Source: Planctomycetota bacterium (GTDB lineage Bacteria; Planctomycetota; Planctomycetia; Pirellulales; Pirellulaceae). Taken from it: DNA of 64,000 nt. Positions within the stretch are counted from its first letter, which is position 1; every line of letters begins with the position of its first letter. Shown piece by piece: positions 17,393 to 26,039 of this stretch. The position numbers and the translations under genes were made by a program. The stretch is taken from contig CAUJHS010000022.1 in assembly GCA_963204915.1 (NCBI GenBank), forward strand, positions 496,001 through 560,000. The letters are read 5' to 3'. The notes beneath the pieces are model-generated. The model saw only the letters and a list, made by a program, of their open reading frames with translations, did no database searches and had not been told where the DNA came from.

Positions 17393-19246
17393 ATGAGCAT
17401 TGTTTTCGCGTGTTCTCATTGTAGAAAACAGTTCACCGTACCCGACGACTTCGCGGGTAAGAAGGCGAAGTGCAAAGGGTGCGGCGGCGTGGTGCAAGTA
17501 CCGAGACCAACGGAAAGCGCTAAGCCGCGTTCTGTTGGCGAGTCGCCGCCGAAACCGGCTCTTCAGGCAAAGCCAAGCACCAGCCCGAACCAATTTCGGA
17601 ACGATGACTTGTGGCCTCCCACGGGAGCGCCGCCGCAGCAACCTGCGTCCACGGCGCCGCCTCCACCCAAGGCGCAACCGAGGGGGCAAACGAAAGCGGC
17701 GAATTCACCAAAACCTGTCGCGCCGTCTCAACCGGCACGGCACGCTGCTCCAGCGCCGGTTCAACCGGTTGAACTACTAGCCGCGGAGCCCTATGTCGCT
17801 ACGGCGGTCGAAACGTCGCTCTCGGGAGCACCAATTTATCGTTACGAAGGGCAGGTGAGAAACCGACGCCGCGTGTCGCGCGACGCTGCGGCAATTCGCG
17901 CGATTGCGGACCATGTGCGCACCTATGTCGGAATGGTCGATCAAGTCCTCGAGGCAGACAGCAACGACCTGCTGCCGGTCGATTTGCACCTGGTAGCACC
18001 GCGACGCGACTTGCCAATCCGCGTGGCAGTCACCAGTGGTATGAGCAATCACCCGATGAACACGCCGCACGGCGCCGAGAACGAACGCCACATGGAACTC
18101 GTGTTAGGACTAGAGCCAACGTGGCCGGTGAGCAAGGAAGCGCTGTCTCAAGACCATCGTGCGTGGCCCTTGGAATGGTTGCGAAGTATGGCGTGTTTGC
18201 CGCATACACTCGACACTTGGTTAGGAATCGGGCACACCGTGCCCAATGGAGACCCGCCGCAGCCGCTTGGCCCAGGAACCGAGATGTGCGGTTGGATCTT
18301 ACTGCCGTCCCTATGGCTGCCTGAAGAGTTCGGGACCCTCGTCATGCACGAAACGAAAACAGTGTACTTCTACGCGATATTGCCGCTGTATCGCGAAGAA
18401 ATGGACTTCAAATTGCAACAAGGCGCCGAGGCGCTCTTCGAGCGTCTTTCGCAGTTGCCCATGTTGGGCTTGTTTGATTTTCAACGGCCCAATGTGTGCA
18501 AGGCGACGATGAGCCTGGCTTGCGCCGCCTGCGGGACGCCGTTCGAAACCCCGGCGGAAATGGCGGGCCAACGCGTTGCCTGCCCGCGCTGTGGAGGAGC
18601 AGTCATTGTGCCGCGTCGCGGGTTTTATGACGAGAAGCAGCGGTCTGTCACACTGGACGATCAAAGCACTGCGTCGCTTCCCGGAAATGTAAAAGTCAAC
18701 CCAATTCAGTATGTCACGCACTTCCCTTTGTGGCCGATTTTATGGGCGGGAAGTCTCGTGGCTACAGGCGTAGCCGCCTTGCTGACGATGAACATCGCGT
18801 TGATCCTCATCGCCTTCATGTTGTTGGCCGCCAACGGCTTGTATTGGTATCGCGTGAAGGAGCATTTTCTGCATGGATGCATTAATCCGGCAGTCGTCGT
18901 TTCCACAAATCCCCTACTCATCGCCGTCTCGACCGACCTAACCACTGGCTGGAAACCTTGGCCGGTCGTCAAAATCCTGCCGCATCCGCTTCGTTCCCTT
19001 GGCGGTCAAACTCCGCAGATTGGCATGCGGCTTTCGACGGTCGCGCTTTATCAATCGGGCGGTAATGACGATTCCCATTGGGTCGACTTTCATCCCCAAG
19101 CGGTGGAATGCGTCACCACCGACGAAGCCTCGATTCAGTACACAATGTCTCAGCTGGATGAAGACGCCTGGCAAGACTTGCACCGTAAGCTCATGAAGGT
19201 GCCGCGTCCCTTTCAACCGGGGCTCTATCACACGCCCGACGAGTAA
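17393..19246 (+). CDS. Zinc-ribbon / Suppressor-of-fused-like membrane protein
   Basis: 617 aa. An N-terminal zinc ribbon (Cys7, 10, 27, 30) is followed by a Pro/Ala-rich linker (about 40-125), a Suppressor-of-fused-like domain (about 140-373) with VTSGMSNHPMN, LDTWLGIGHTVPNGDPP, TVYFYAILPLYREEMDFKL and RPNVCK motifs, a second zinc ribbon (Cys377, 380, 397, 400), two membrane helices (about 450-490) and a C-terminal cytoplasmic region. Bacterial SUFU domains are usually stand-alone and often found near polymorphic-toxin immunity loci. This zinc-ribbon membrane arrangement is uncommon, and no toxin lies adjacent. The function is unknown. Confidence 0.8.
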   Translation: MSIVFACSHCRKQFTVPDDFAGKKAKCKGCGGVVQVPRPTESAKPRSVGESPPKPALQAKPSTSPNQFRNDDLWPPTGAPPQQPASTAPPPPKAQPRGQTKAANSPKPVAPSQPARHAAPAPVQPVELLAAEPYVATAVETSLSGAPIYRYEGQVRNRRRVSRDAAAIRAIADHVRTYVGMVDQVLEADSNDLLPVDLHLVAPRRDLPIRVAVTSGMSNHPMNTPHGAENERHMELVLGLEPTWPVSKEALSQDHRAWPLEWLRSMACLPHTLDTWLGIGHTVPNGDPPQPLGPGTEMCGWILLPSLWLPEEFGTLVMHETKTVYFYAILPLYREEMDFKLQQGAEALFERLSQLPMLGLFDFQRPNVCKATMSLACAACGTPFETPAEMAGQRVACPRCGGAVIVPRRGFYDEKQRSVTLDDQSTASLPGNVKVNPIQYVTHFPLWPILWAGSLVATGVAALLTMNIALILIAFMLLAANGLYWYRVKEHFLHGCINPAVVVSTNPLLIAVSTDLTTGWKPWPVVKILPHPLRSLGGQTPQIGMRLSTVALYQSGGNDDSHWVDFHPQAVECVTTDEASIQYTMSQLDEDAWQDLHRKLMKVPRPFQPGLYHTPDE

Positions 19247-19352
19247 CCGGCGCGCAGGTTCCCCGTGCTTAGCCGCTAGACGTATCGGCTTACGAACTTT
19301 AACCTCTAGTTTATGTTTCTGGCTCTTGATCTCTGACTTGCGATCTTTCACA
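19247..19352 (+). repeat. Intergenic stretch ending in an ATCTCTGACTTGCGATC-type repeat
   Basis: The last part (19326-19352) reads TTGATCTCTGACTTGCGATC, which in frame gives ISDLRS. Short ISDLRS-like direct repeats are a familiar low-complexity filler between genes in planctomycetes and verrucomicrobia. Only one to two imperfect units are present. This is why the later TTG was preferred as the start of the next gene. Confidence 0.3.
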
Positions 19353-20597
19353 TTGCCGTCTCACAACCTGATTGTCGTCGTGATCGATCGTTTGGGCGCG
19401 GGTTATTTGGGGCCCTATGGCGCCACTTGGCTGGATACGCCAAGTTTTAATCGGCTTGCAAGCGAATCGCTACTCATCGAGCACGTATTGAGCGACTCGC
19501 CCGATTTGATGAAGGTTTATCGTTCGTATTGGACAGGACGCCACGCCGGCATGCCCGATACAGCGGCGCCAACGCTGGTTCAACGCCTTTCAAACGTCGG
19601 CTACGAACCATGGCTCTTGACCGATGACGCCGAACTGGCGGACCATCCTTTGACGAGTGGATTCCGCGAACCACTTCTCGTCCAACATGCCGCCTGCGAT
19701 TCGGCTGCGAAGCGCGTCGAAAGCACTCAAATGGCTGACTTGTTTGCAACGGCGGGCGACTACCTGCGTCAGGTTGATTCTCCCTTTCTGCTTTGGATTC
19801 ACGCCAAGGGAATGCAAGGCGATTGGGATGCGCCGTGGCGATTGCGAACGCAGTGGCGCGATGAAGACGAGCCCGACCCGCCGCAGTTCGTAAAACCTCC
19901 GCTAGAGTACTCTCCCGAGACGTATGATCCGGATGTCTTGCTCGGTTATGCACATTCGTATGCTGCACAAGTTGCGGTGTTGGATCACTGTTTGGGAGAA
20001 TTCCTATCGGCGTTTTTCGACAGCCGCCATGCCGAAACGACGCTCCTGGCTTTGACGTCGCCTCGCGGCTATCCCCTGGGCGAACACCGCCGGATTGGCC
20101 CCGTGGATAACTCGCTCTATGGCGAATTACTGCGAGTTCCCCTGCTGTTCCGCTTCCCTCAGGGCGCGAACGCGGCCCTCCGCACGCAAGCCATCGCTCA
20201 ACCGGCGGATGTATTCAGTACTCTGGCCGAGGCGGCGGGGTTGGAGATTGATCATTCGCAGGTGTGGGGACGTAGTCTTGAACCTCTCCTGACCGATATC
20301 CCCTGGCCGCGCGACCGAGCTGTGGCGTTCCATCGCGACGAACGCGCCATCCGCACGCCGGCATGGTTTCTCCGCGATCCGGGCACAACGCAGGGGTCGG
20401 CCGAATTGACTCCTCTGCCGGCCGAACTTTACGTCAAGCCGGACGACGCTTGGGAATTGAACGAGGTTTCGGATCGATTACCCGATGTGGTGGACGAGCT
20501 AATCTCCGCTCTGGACAACTTCGAACAAGTTCTGGCGGCGTCAGATAACCAACCCTTAGCGTCCCTTTCCGCCATACTGCGTGACGGCCCCGCGTAA
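19353..20597 (+). CDS. Sulfatase-fold protein lacking the sulfatase active site
   Basis: About 414 aa, alkaline phosphatase/sulfatase superfamily. The N-terminal VVVIDRLGAGYLGPYG, TPSFNRLASES and TGRHAG segments and the C-terminal SPRGYPLGEH and LYGELLRVPLLFR motifs match arylsulfatases. The C/S-x-P-x-R site that becomes formylglycine, normally nine residues before TGR, is absent (MKVYRSYWTGR). The first metal-binding pair is reduced to one Asp. It is therefore probably not an active sulfatase. No signal peptide is seen. The start is uncertain: TTG at 19353 fits the family N-terminus, while TTG at 19326 would add nine residues from an intergenic repeat. Confidence 0.7.
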   Translation: MPSHNLIVVVIDRLGAGYLGPYGATWLDTPSFNRLASESLLIEHVLSDSPDLMKVYRSYWTGRHAGMPDTAAPTLVQRLSNVGYEPWLLTDDAELADHPLTSGFREPLLVQHAACDSAAKRVESTQMADLFATAGDYLRQVDSPFLLWIHAKGMQGDWDAPWRLRTQWRDEDEPDPPQFVKPPLEYSPETYDPDVLLGYAHSYAAQVAVLDHCLGEFLSAFFDSRHAETTLLALTSPRGYPLGEHRRIGPVDNSLYGELLRVPLLFRFPQGANAALRTQAIAQPADVFSTLAEAAGLEIDHSQVWGRSLEPLLTDIPWPRDRAVAFHRDERAIRTPAWFLRDPGTTQGSAELTPLPAELYVKPDDAWELNEVSDRLPDVVDELISALDNFEQVLAASDNQPLASLSAILRDGPA

Positions 20598-20608
20598 TGG
20601 TCGCGCGA

Positions 20609-20941
20609 TTACGGAGCCGCAACTTTCTCGCCTAAGGCGCGCAAGTGATCGAACGTATAAATGCCGGTGTCGTGACCGTCGCTATACGTGATCTTGTAGG
20701 CGTAGTTTCCCACAGGCTCCATGTGCTGGACCATCAGCGGTTGCGCTTCTTCGGGCGAAATGACCTTGAGCAGCGTTTTCATCTTGTCGCCATCTTCGGC
20801 GCTGCGTTTTTCGCGGCAAGTGGCGCAGGGACACGCCTTACGCAGCTCGCCCACACGATAACGGCGTTGTTCGCCGTCGCTCCACGTCATTTCCAGGCGA
20901 CCGTCGTCTAGTCGTTTTAATTGGGTCGGATAGACGCTCAT
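20609..20941 (-). CDS. DUF971 domain protein
   Basis: 110 aa, the whole protein being one DUF971 domain, the fold also found at the N-terminus of gamma-butyrobetaine hydroxylases. The motifs match: LEMTWSDGEQRRY near the start, CPCATC with two extra Cys in the middle, and YSDGHDTGIYTFDHLRAL at the end. Some stand-alone members are linked to iron-sulfur assembly. Here the role is unknown. The frame is open to 21160, but the ATG at 20941 is the natural start. It ends only 11 nt from the end of the convergent sulfatase-like gene. Confidence 0.8.
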   Translation of the reverse strand: MSVYPTQLKRLDDGRLEMTWSDGEQRRYRVGELRKACPCATCREKRSAEDGDKMKTLLKVISPEEAQPLMVQHMEPVGNYAYKITYSDGHDTGIYTFDHLRALGEKVAAP

Positions 20942-21233
20942 TGCGTTTGCGAGTCTCCTCTCGTTCGGTGTCGCACCAAGAAAGGGGCGTCTTTCGACTA
21001 AACCTGTTTTGCAGAGGAACGCCCTCAAAAACCCGATTGGTTCAAGCACCGCCGGGTCGCCGCGCACGGCATTACGGCACGGAGTATGCATTGTACTCGA
21101 TGTAGCGGTTTCGGTCGTAGCCGCCTTGACGCGCCGCTGGGCGAACGTAGCAAGGTTCAACGGGGTTTGCTATGTTGCCAGTGGCGCGCCGACGCGGCCC
21201 CTTGAGTTCCTTTCACTACGGCAGGTCCGATTG

Positions 21234-22877
21234 ATGAAAACCACCAAGGCTCTTGTGATTGAAGACAGCGCGACCCATCGCAAACTTGTCGAGAGCATTC
21301 TTGCCAAGAGCGAGGATGATCACTTCGCAATCGAAACGGCGCAGCGTCTGGACGAGGGGCTACAGAAGTTGGCTCGCACACAGTATGACGTGGTCTTGCT
21401 CGACCTCATGCTGCCCGATAGCGAGGGCATGGAAACATTTGACCGCGTGCGACAGCAATCAGGACATGTGCCGATTGTCGTTCTCTCGGGCGTAGATGAC
21501 GTCAACATGGCGGCTCGGGCCGTTGAGGCGGGCGCTCAGGCTTTCCTGGTCAAAGGTGAAACGGAGGCCAAACAACTTATTCGCGCCGTGCGCTATGCCG
21601 TGCAGCGCGCCCACGCCGAACATGCAGAATGGGACGCGCCGATGTTTCACTTGGCGCAGCAGCAGTTCCTCAAAGCCGCGCACCTGATGGGACTGGACGA
21701 CAACATCCGCGAGCGATTGCTGTTTCCACAACGCTCGCTGGTCGTCACGCTTCCTTTCCGGCGCGATGATTACGCGGAAGTCGAAACCGTGTTCGGTTAC
21801 CGCGTACAGCACGTGTTGACCATGGGACCAACCAAAGGAGGTATTCGCTATCACGAAGAGGTGAACTTAGGCGAAACCTCTGCCTTGGCCATGTGGATGA
21901 CGTGGAAGTGCGCGCTAATGCGGCTGCCCTTTGGCGGCGCCAAGGGAGGCGTCGCCATCGATCCGACCACGCTTTCGCGTGCGGAGTTACAACGCCTCAC
22001 GCGGCGCTACACGACCGAGATCATCACGATGATCGGTCCTGACAAAGACATTCCGGCGCCCGACATGGGGACGAACGAACAGGTCATGGCCTGGGTCATG
22101 GACACGTACAGCCAGCATATTGGCCACGCCGTGCCCGAAGTGGTCACCGGTAAACCGGTGTCGCTTGGCGGTTCGCTGGGGCGCCGCGAAGCGACAGGCC
22201 GCGGGCTAGTGTATTTGGTGTCGGAAGCCGCCGCTCATTTGCACATGGACCTCAAACGCTCCACCGCCGTGGTGCAGGGTTTTGGAAATGTGGGTAGCAA
22301 CGCTGCCAAGTTCCTGGAAGAAATGGGCGTACGCGTCATCGGCGTAAGTGACGTCAACACCGGCATTTATAATGAAAATGGACTTTCGATCAACGCTCTT
22401 TCGGAACATGTGGCCAAGCATCGCACGCTGGTGGGTTTCCCCGATGGGCAGGAAATCACCAACCGGCAATTGTTGGAGTTGCCGTGCGATATCCTCGTCC
22501 CGGCGGCCATGCAAAACCAGATTACTGGCGAAAATGCGCCCCGCATTCAATGCAAACTACTCGCCGAAGGCGCCAATGGCCCTACAACCCTAGAAGCCGA
22601 CGAGATCCTGAACGAGAAAGGCGTCTTCGTGCTTCCCGATATTCTCGGCAACGCGGGCGGCGTGACGGTCTCGTACTTTGAATGGGTTCAGGATACCCAG
22701 AATTACAACTGGACGTTGGAGGAAGTCAACGATCGGCTGCACAAGGTGATGGTCGACGCTTTTCGGCGCACCACGATGCGAGCCCAGCGCGACAAGCTCG
22801 ATATGCGCACCGCCGCCCTGATTGAAGGCGTACAGCGCGTCGCGGAAGCCAAACTCGCGCGTGGGTTGTTCCCGTAA
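21234..22877 (+). CDS. Response-regulator receiver domain fused to glutamate dehydrogenase
   Basis: 547 aa. Residues 3-125 are a complete receiver domain: acidic pair Glu10/Asp11, phosphoacceptor Asp57 (LLDLMLPDSEG), Ser85 (VVLSG) and Lys107 (FLVKGE). Residues about 137-547 are a full-length Glu/Leu/Phe/Val dehydrogenase with substrate Lys201 (GPTKGGIRYH), catalytic Lys237 (GGAKGGV), Asp277 (IPAPDMGTNEQ) and dinucleotide motif GFGNVG. All key residues of both halves are kept, so both are likely functional. The enzyme interconverts glutamate and 2-oxoglutarate plus ammonium. The fusion suggests phosphorylation control of nitrogen assimilation. The open frame extends to 21009, but ATG 21234 starts the receiver domain exactly. 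No histidine kinase is nearby. Confidence 0.9.
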   Translation: MKTTKALVIEDSATHRKLVESILAKSEDDHFAIETAQRLDEGLQKLARTQYDVVLLDLMLPDSEGMETFDRVRQQSGHVPIVVLSGVDDVNMAARAVEAGAQAFLVKGETEAKQLIRAVRYAVQRAHAEHAEWDAPMFHLAQQQFLKAAHLMGLDDNIRERLLFPQRSLVVTLPFRRDDYAEVETVFGYRVQHVLTMGPTKGGIRYHEEVNLGETSALAMWMTWKCALMRLPFGGAKGGVAIDPTTLSRAELQRLTRRYTTEIITMIGPDKDIPAPDMGTNEQVMAWVMDTYSQHIGHAVPEVVTGKPVSLGGSLGRREATGRGLVYLVSEAAAHLHMDLKRSTAVVQGFGNVGSNAAKFLEEMGVRVIGVSDVNTGIYNENGLSINALSEHVAKHRTLVGFPDGQEITNRQLLELPCDILVPAAMQNQITGENAPRIQCKLLAEGANGPTTLEADEILNEKGVFVLPDILGNAGGVTVSYFEWVQDTQNYNWTLEEVNDRLHKVMVDAFRRTTMRAQRDKLDMRTAALIEGVQRVAEAKLARGLFP

Positions 22878-22898
22878 CGGAGTGCGCCATGCAAGTCG

Positions 22899-22922
22899 GC
22901 GCGCGTCGTTACAAACGCGCGC
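22899..22922. terminator. Bidirectional terminator-like hairpin
   Basis: Perfect 8-bp arms GCGCGCGT / ACGCGCGC with an 8-nt loop, then ACATTTTG, placed 22 nt after the stop of the receiver-GDH gene and before the end of the convergent membrane-protein gene. Position and symmetry suit a shared terminator. Confidence 0.5.
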
Positions 22923-22950
22923 ACATTTTGCATTCGCTCCAACCGCCGCT

Positions 22951-23595
22951 TTAGGCCGAATGGCGGTGGTATTGATAAAGGAAGTAGAGCAATCCGCCGC
23001 CGTCCACCAGGCCAACCAGAAAGTCCAAATTGTCGCGGATAAAGAAAACTTTCGCGACACCATCTTCCAACGTGCCTCCGTTGCCAATGCTGGAGAACCC
23101 AGCGAAAAACAAGAGACCCGCCAAAATTGAAACCGCGCCACACCCGATTGCTAGAGGATAGCCCCACGGTTGGCGACTACGTATTCCTAGCCCGCTGATA
23201 AACAGCGCGACTCCTGTCGCGACAAGTCCGAGTTGGAGCATCCAAAATAAGAATCCCCATCCTTCATACGACGCCAAGACTTTCTCGCCGCCATTTTGCG
23301 GTTCGTCGCCTTGCAGATAACTCATCCCAAAGCCATATGCGGTCAAGAACATTCCGACGAGGAAATTGTGCGCGCTGAATCGCTCATCCCAATCTTCGGC
23401 CAAGCATTCGTTGTGTTGGCCACCAAACGCTACAGGCGAAGCGTAGGCTCCAGCGTAAGGCCTCGTTCCGGAAGAACGTTCGTTCTCGGCCGCGCGCCGT
23501 AAGTCGGCTCCGCACACGGGACATAGGGCCGGCGACGCAGACGTGAAGTCGGCAAAGGCCACCTGCGTGCAACGCGTGCAAAGCACGGCTTCCAT
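22951..23595 (-). CDS. Zinc-ribbon multi-span membrane protein
   Basis: 214 aa. The N-terminus has a zinc ribbon (CTRC and CPVCG pairs), followed by a hydrophilic linker and about four membrane helices in the C-terminal 130 residues (including FLFWMLQLGLVATGVALFIS and GCGAVSILAGLLFFAGF). It ends in a short His-containing tail. No family was recognised. The frame opens five codons earlier at 23610, but the ATG at 23595 gives a normal ribbon N-terminus. It is convergent with the receiver-GDH gene and divergent from the hydrogenase operon. Confidence 0.6.
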   Translation of the reverse strand: MEAVLCTRCTQVAFADFTSASPALCPVCGADLRRAAENERSSGTRPYAGAYASPVAFGGQHNECLAEDWDERFSAHNFLVGMFLTAYGFGMSYLQGDEPQNGGEKVLASYEGWGFLFWMLQLGLVATGVALFISGLGIRSRQPWGYPLAIGCGAVSILAGLLFFAGFSSIGNGGTLEDGVAKVFFIRDNLDFLVGLVDGGGLLYFLYQYHRHSA

Positions 23596-23684
23596 AAGAC
23601 ACCTCGTCAAACTTGCAGCGCTTGATGCATCCTCAACAAGCCTACCTTGTAAAACGAGGATAGGCCGCTCTGTAGAGGGGCTAA

Positions 23685-23712
23685 TTGCGGCGTTCTGCCG
23701 AAGTGCTATATT
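23685..23712 (+). promoter_or_regulatory. Putative sigma70 promoter of the hox operon
   Basis: -35 TTGCGG (23685-23690), 16-nt spacer, -10 TATATT (23707-23712), predicting transcription start near 23719. It is the best match in the 238 bases before hoxE. No sigma54 -24/-12 element was found here. Confidence 0.45.
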
Positions 23713-23754
23713 GTTCGCGTGGCTCTATAGGCGGGGCGTAAGGAGCCGGGAGAC

Positions 23755-23877
23755 ATGACGCCCCCGATCAATCAACAACAACCGTTGAATCGGCGGATTC
23801 GTTGGATTGCGGGGTTTTCAGCGGTGGTCATCCATGCCGATTGGAGCAATCAAGCCCGTCGCCCCTTCGGAAGATAA
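23755..23877 (+). CDS. Possible 40-codon leader ORF overlapping hoxE start
   Basis: ATG at 23755 with an AGGAG site 9 nt upstream, ending at TAA 23875-23877, that is 44 nt inside hoxE in another frame. The predicted peptide starts MTPPINQQQPLNRR. The Shine-Dalgarno site here is better than anything before hoxE itself, so ribosomes may be loaded here and passed to hoxE. No homology is claimed. It could be a chance frame. Confidence 0.3.
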   Translation: MTPPINQQQPLNRRIRWIAGFSAVVIHADWSNQARRPFGR

Positions 23878-24340
23878 GCGCTGGCGGATCGTTCACGCGG
23901 CGATGCGTCGCAACGGGTTTCGTCGCGACGCACTCATTGAAACGCTTCATACGGTCCAGGAGTCGTTCGGTTATGTGGACGACATTTCGCTCCGATATGT
24001 GGCGCAAAGCCTGCGCGTGCCGCTGAGCGCGGCGTACGGCGTGATCACCTTCTATCACTTTTTCTCACTCAAGCCGCCGGGGCAACATACGTGCGTCGTT
24101 TGCACGGGAACGGCGTGCTACATCAAGCAGGCGAACCAGTTGCTCCAGTGCGCCGAAGAGAAATTGCACATCCTTCCCGGGGAGACGACGCCCGACGGAC
24201 TCGTTTCGCTGCTGACCGCGCGATGCGTCGGCTCGTGCGGCATTGCGCCGGTCGTGGTGATTGACGGCGCCGTAGAAGGCAACATGACTCCCGAGCGCAT
24301 GACGGCCCAAGTTACGAGGTGGCGCGATGGTCAGCCTTGA
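23834..24340 (+). CDS. hoxE: NAD-linked hydrogenase diaphorase subunit HoxE
   Basis: 168 aa, NuoE-like thioredoxin-fold 2Fe-2S subunit of the bidirectional NiFe hydrogenase. The N-terminal helical bundle is followed by the cluster ligands CTGTAC and CVGSCG, spaced as in NuoE/HoxE, and a [12 protein letters not shown] end. It transfers electrons between the diaphorase FMN site and other clusters. A TTG at 23807 would lengthen the N-terminus by nine residues, and the ATG at 23834 was preferred. No Shine-Dalgarno site precedes it. It overlaps hoxF by 14 nt, showing translational coupling. Confidence 0.88.
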   Translation: MPIGAIKPVAPSEDKRWRIVHAAMRRNGFRRDALIETLHTVQESFGYVDDISLRYVAQSLRVPLSAAYGVITFYHFFSLKPPGQHTCVVCTGTACYIKQANQLLQCAEEKLHILPGETTPDGLVSLLTARCVGSCGIAPVVVIDGAVEGNMTPERMTAQVTRWRDGQP

Positions 24341-25955
24341 CCGCTTGGACAAGATCGCCCACAAAGCTCGTGAATCGCAAAGGGCGTGCGACCATTCGGT
24401 CAATGTTTGCACGGCCGCAGCATGTCAATCGGCACAGTCCCAGCCCGTACTGAACGCGCTCAAGCAGGAACTGAAGAACGCCGGCTTAGAAAGCCGGTGC
24501 GCAGTGCGCAGCGTCGGGTGCATGGGGCCCTGTGCTCAAGGCCCCTGCATCTCAGTAGAGCCCCAAGGCGCGCTATACGGTAAGGTCCGGCCGGAAGACG
24601 CCGCGGAGGTTGTCGCCAGCCTTTCGACAACTCCCGTCGAGCGACTCGCGATTAACACCTCCACGCCGTTTTTCCAACGCCAAACGAAGATTGTGCTGGC
24701 CAATAGCGGCCGCATCGACCCGGAAAAGATTGAAGACTACGTAGCTGCAAATGGTTATCGCGCGCTGTTGACCGCACTGACCGAACGCACCCCTGCGGAA
24801 GTCATCCAAGAGGTCGTCAAGAGCGGATTGCGCGGACGCGGCGGCGCGGGATACCCCACGGGTTTGAAATGGAACACCGTCGCCAAGGCGGCCGGCTCGC
24901 AAAAATATGTCATTTGTAACGCTGATGAAGGCGATCCCGGCGCATTCATGGACCGCGCGGTGTTGGAGAGCGATCCCCATCGCGTGTTGGAAGGAATGAC
25001 GCTGGCGGCCTACGCGGTGGGAGCGACGCGCGGGTATATCTATGTGCGTGCGGAGTATCCTTTAGCGATTGAGCGGCTTCGTGCCGCATTGCGGCAGGCA
25101 GCCCGACAGGGATTGTTGGGACAGCGCATCGGCGACACCGAGTTCAACTTCGACATCGAACTTCGCCTTGGCGGCGGCGCGTTTGTGTGTGGCGAAGAAA
25201 CCGCGCTCATTGCGTCGATCGAGGGGCGCCGCGGCCTGCCTCGCCCGCGACCGCCGTTCCCAGCGAATTACGGACTATTTGGCTGCCCTACGCTAATTAA
25301 CAATGTCGAGACTTTCGCCAACATCGCGCCCATCGTGGACCAGGGCGGTGACTGGTTTGCGTCGCGCGGAACGGAAAAGAGCAAAGGTACGAAGGTCTTC
25401 GCCCTTGCTGGGCAAATCGTCAATGGCGGTTTGATCGAAGTGCCCATGGGCATCACGCTCCGCGAGATCGTTTTTGACATGGGCGGAGGGCTGCCCACGG
25501 GTAAAAAGTTCAAAGCCGTGCAAACCGGCGGCCCCTCGGGCGGCTGTATCCCGGAAGCCCACCTCGATTTGCCCGTTGATTATGAGTCGCTCCGCGCCGT
25601 CGGATCGATCATGGGATCAGGCGGGATGATCGTCATTGACGACGGTCAAAACATGGTCGACGTGGCCCGATATTTTATGGACTTTTGCATGTGCGAGTCT
25701 TGCGGCAAGTGCGTTCCTTGCCGAGTGGGCACCGCCATGATGCAAGATTTATTGAACCGCTTTTGCGGCCGCCAGGCGACCTCGCGCGACCTCGCCACCT
25801 TACGCCATTTATGCGAGGTCGTCCGCGAAGCCAGTCTGTGCGGACTGGGGCAAAGCGCCCCCAACCCGGTCTTAAGCACCTTGCAATACTTCGAGCAGGA
25901 GTACCTCGATGCGATACTTGGCAAAGGTCGCAGCAACGGTCACGCATCACCCTAG
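24327..25955 (+). CDS. hoxF: NAD-linked hydrogenase diaphorase subunit HoxF
   Basis: 542 aa, the FMN and NAD(H)-binding subunit. Residues 1-110 are a thioredoxin-like 2Fe-2S domain (CTAAAC and [10 protein letters not shown]). Then comes the NuoF fold: the FMN/NADH-binding [13 protein letters not shown] and [12 protein letters not shown] motifs, the SLBB region, and the C-terminal 4Fe-4S ligands [10 protein letters not shown] with the last Cys in SLCGLG. It oxidises or forms NADH in exchange with electrons from the hydrogenase module. It starts inside the end of hoxE, and 84 nt separate it from hoxU. Confidence 0.92.
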   Translation: MVSLDRLDKIAHKARESQRACDHSVNVCTAAACQSAQSQPVLNALKQELKNAGLESRCAVRSVGCMGPCAQGPCISVEPQGALYGKVRPEDAAEVVASLSTTPVERLAINTSTPFFQRQTKIVLANSGRIDPEKIEDYVAANGYRALLTALTERTPAEVIQEVVKSGLRGRGGAGYPTGLKWNTVAKAAGSQKYVICNADEGDPGAFMDRAVLESDPHRVLEGMTLAAYAVGATRGYIYVRAEYPLAIERLRAALRQAARQGLLGQRIGDTEFNFDIELRLGGGAFVCGEETALIASIEGRRGLPRPRPPFPANYGLFGCPTLINNVETFANIAPIVDQGGDWFASRGTEKSKGTKVFALAGQIVNGGLIEVPMGITLREIVFDMGGGLPTGKKFKAVQTGGPSGGCIPEAHLDLPVDYESLRAVGSIMGSGGMIVIDDGQNMVDVARYFMDFCMCESCGKCVPCRVGTAMMQDLLNRFCGRQATSRDLATLRHLCEVVREASLCGLGQSAPNPVLSTLQYFEQEYLDAILGKGRSNGHASP

Positions 25956-26039
25956 GCGCCTTCGCACGGGAGAGGCTCCTATGCAAGACGGCGACCACCC
26001 GTAAGTTGCCCTGTCAATCACCCGGCCTGGGAAGTAGAT

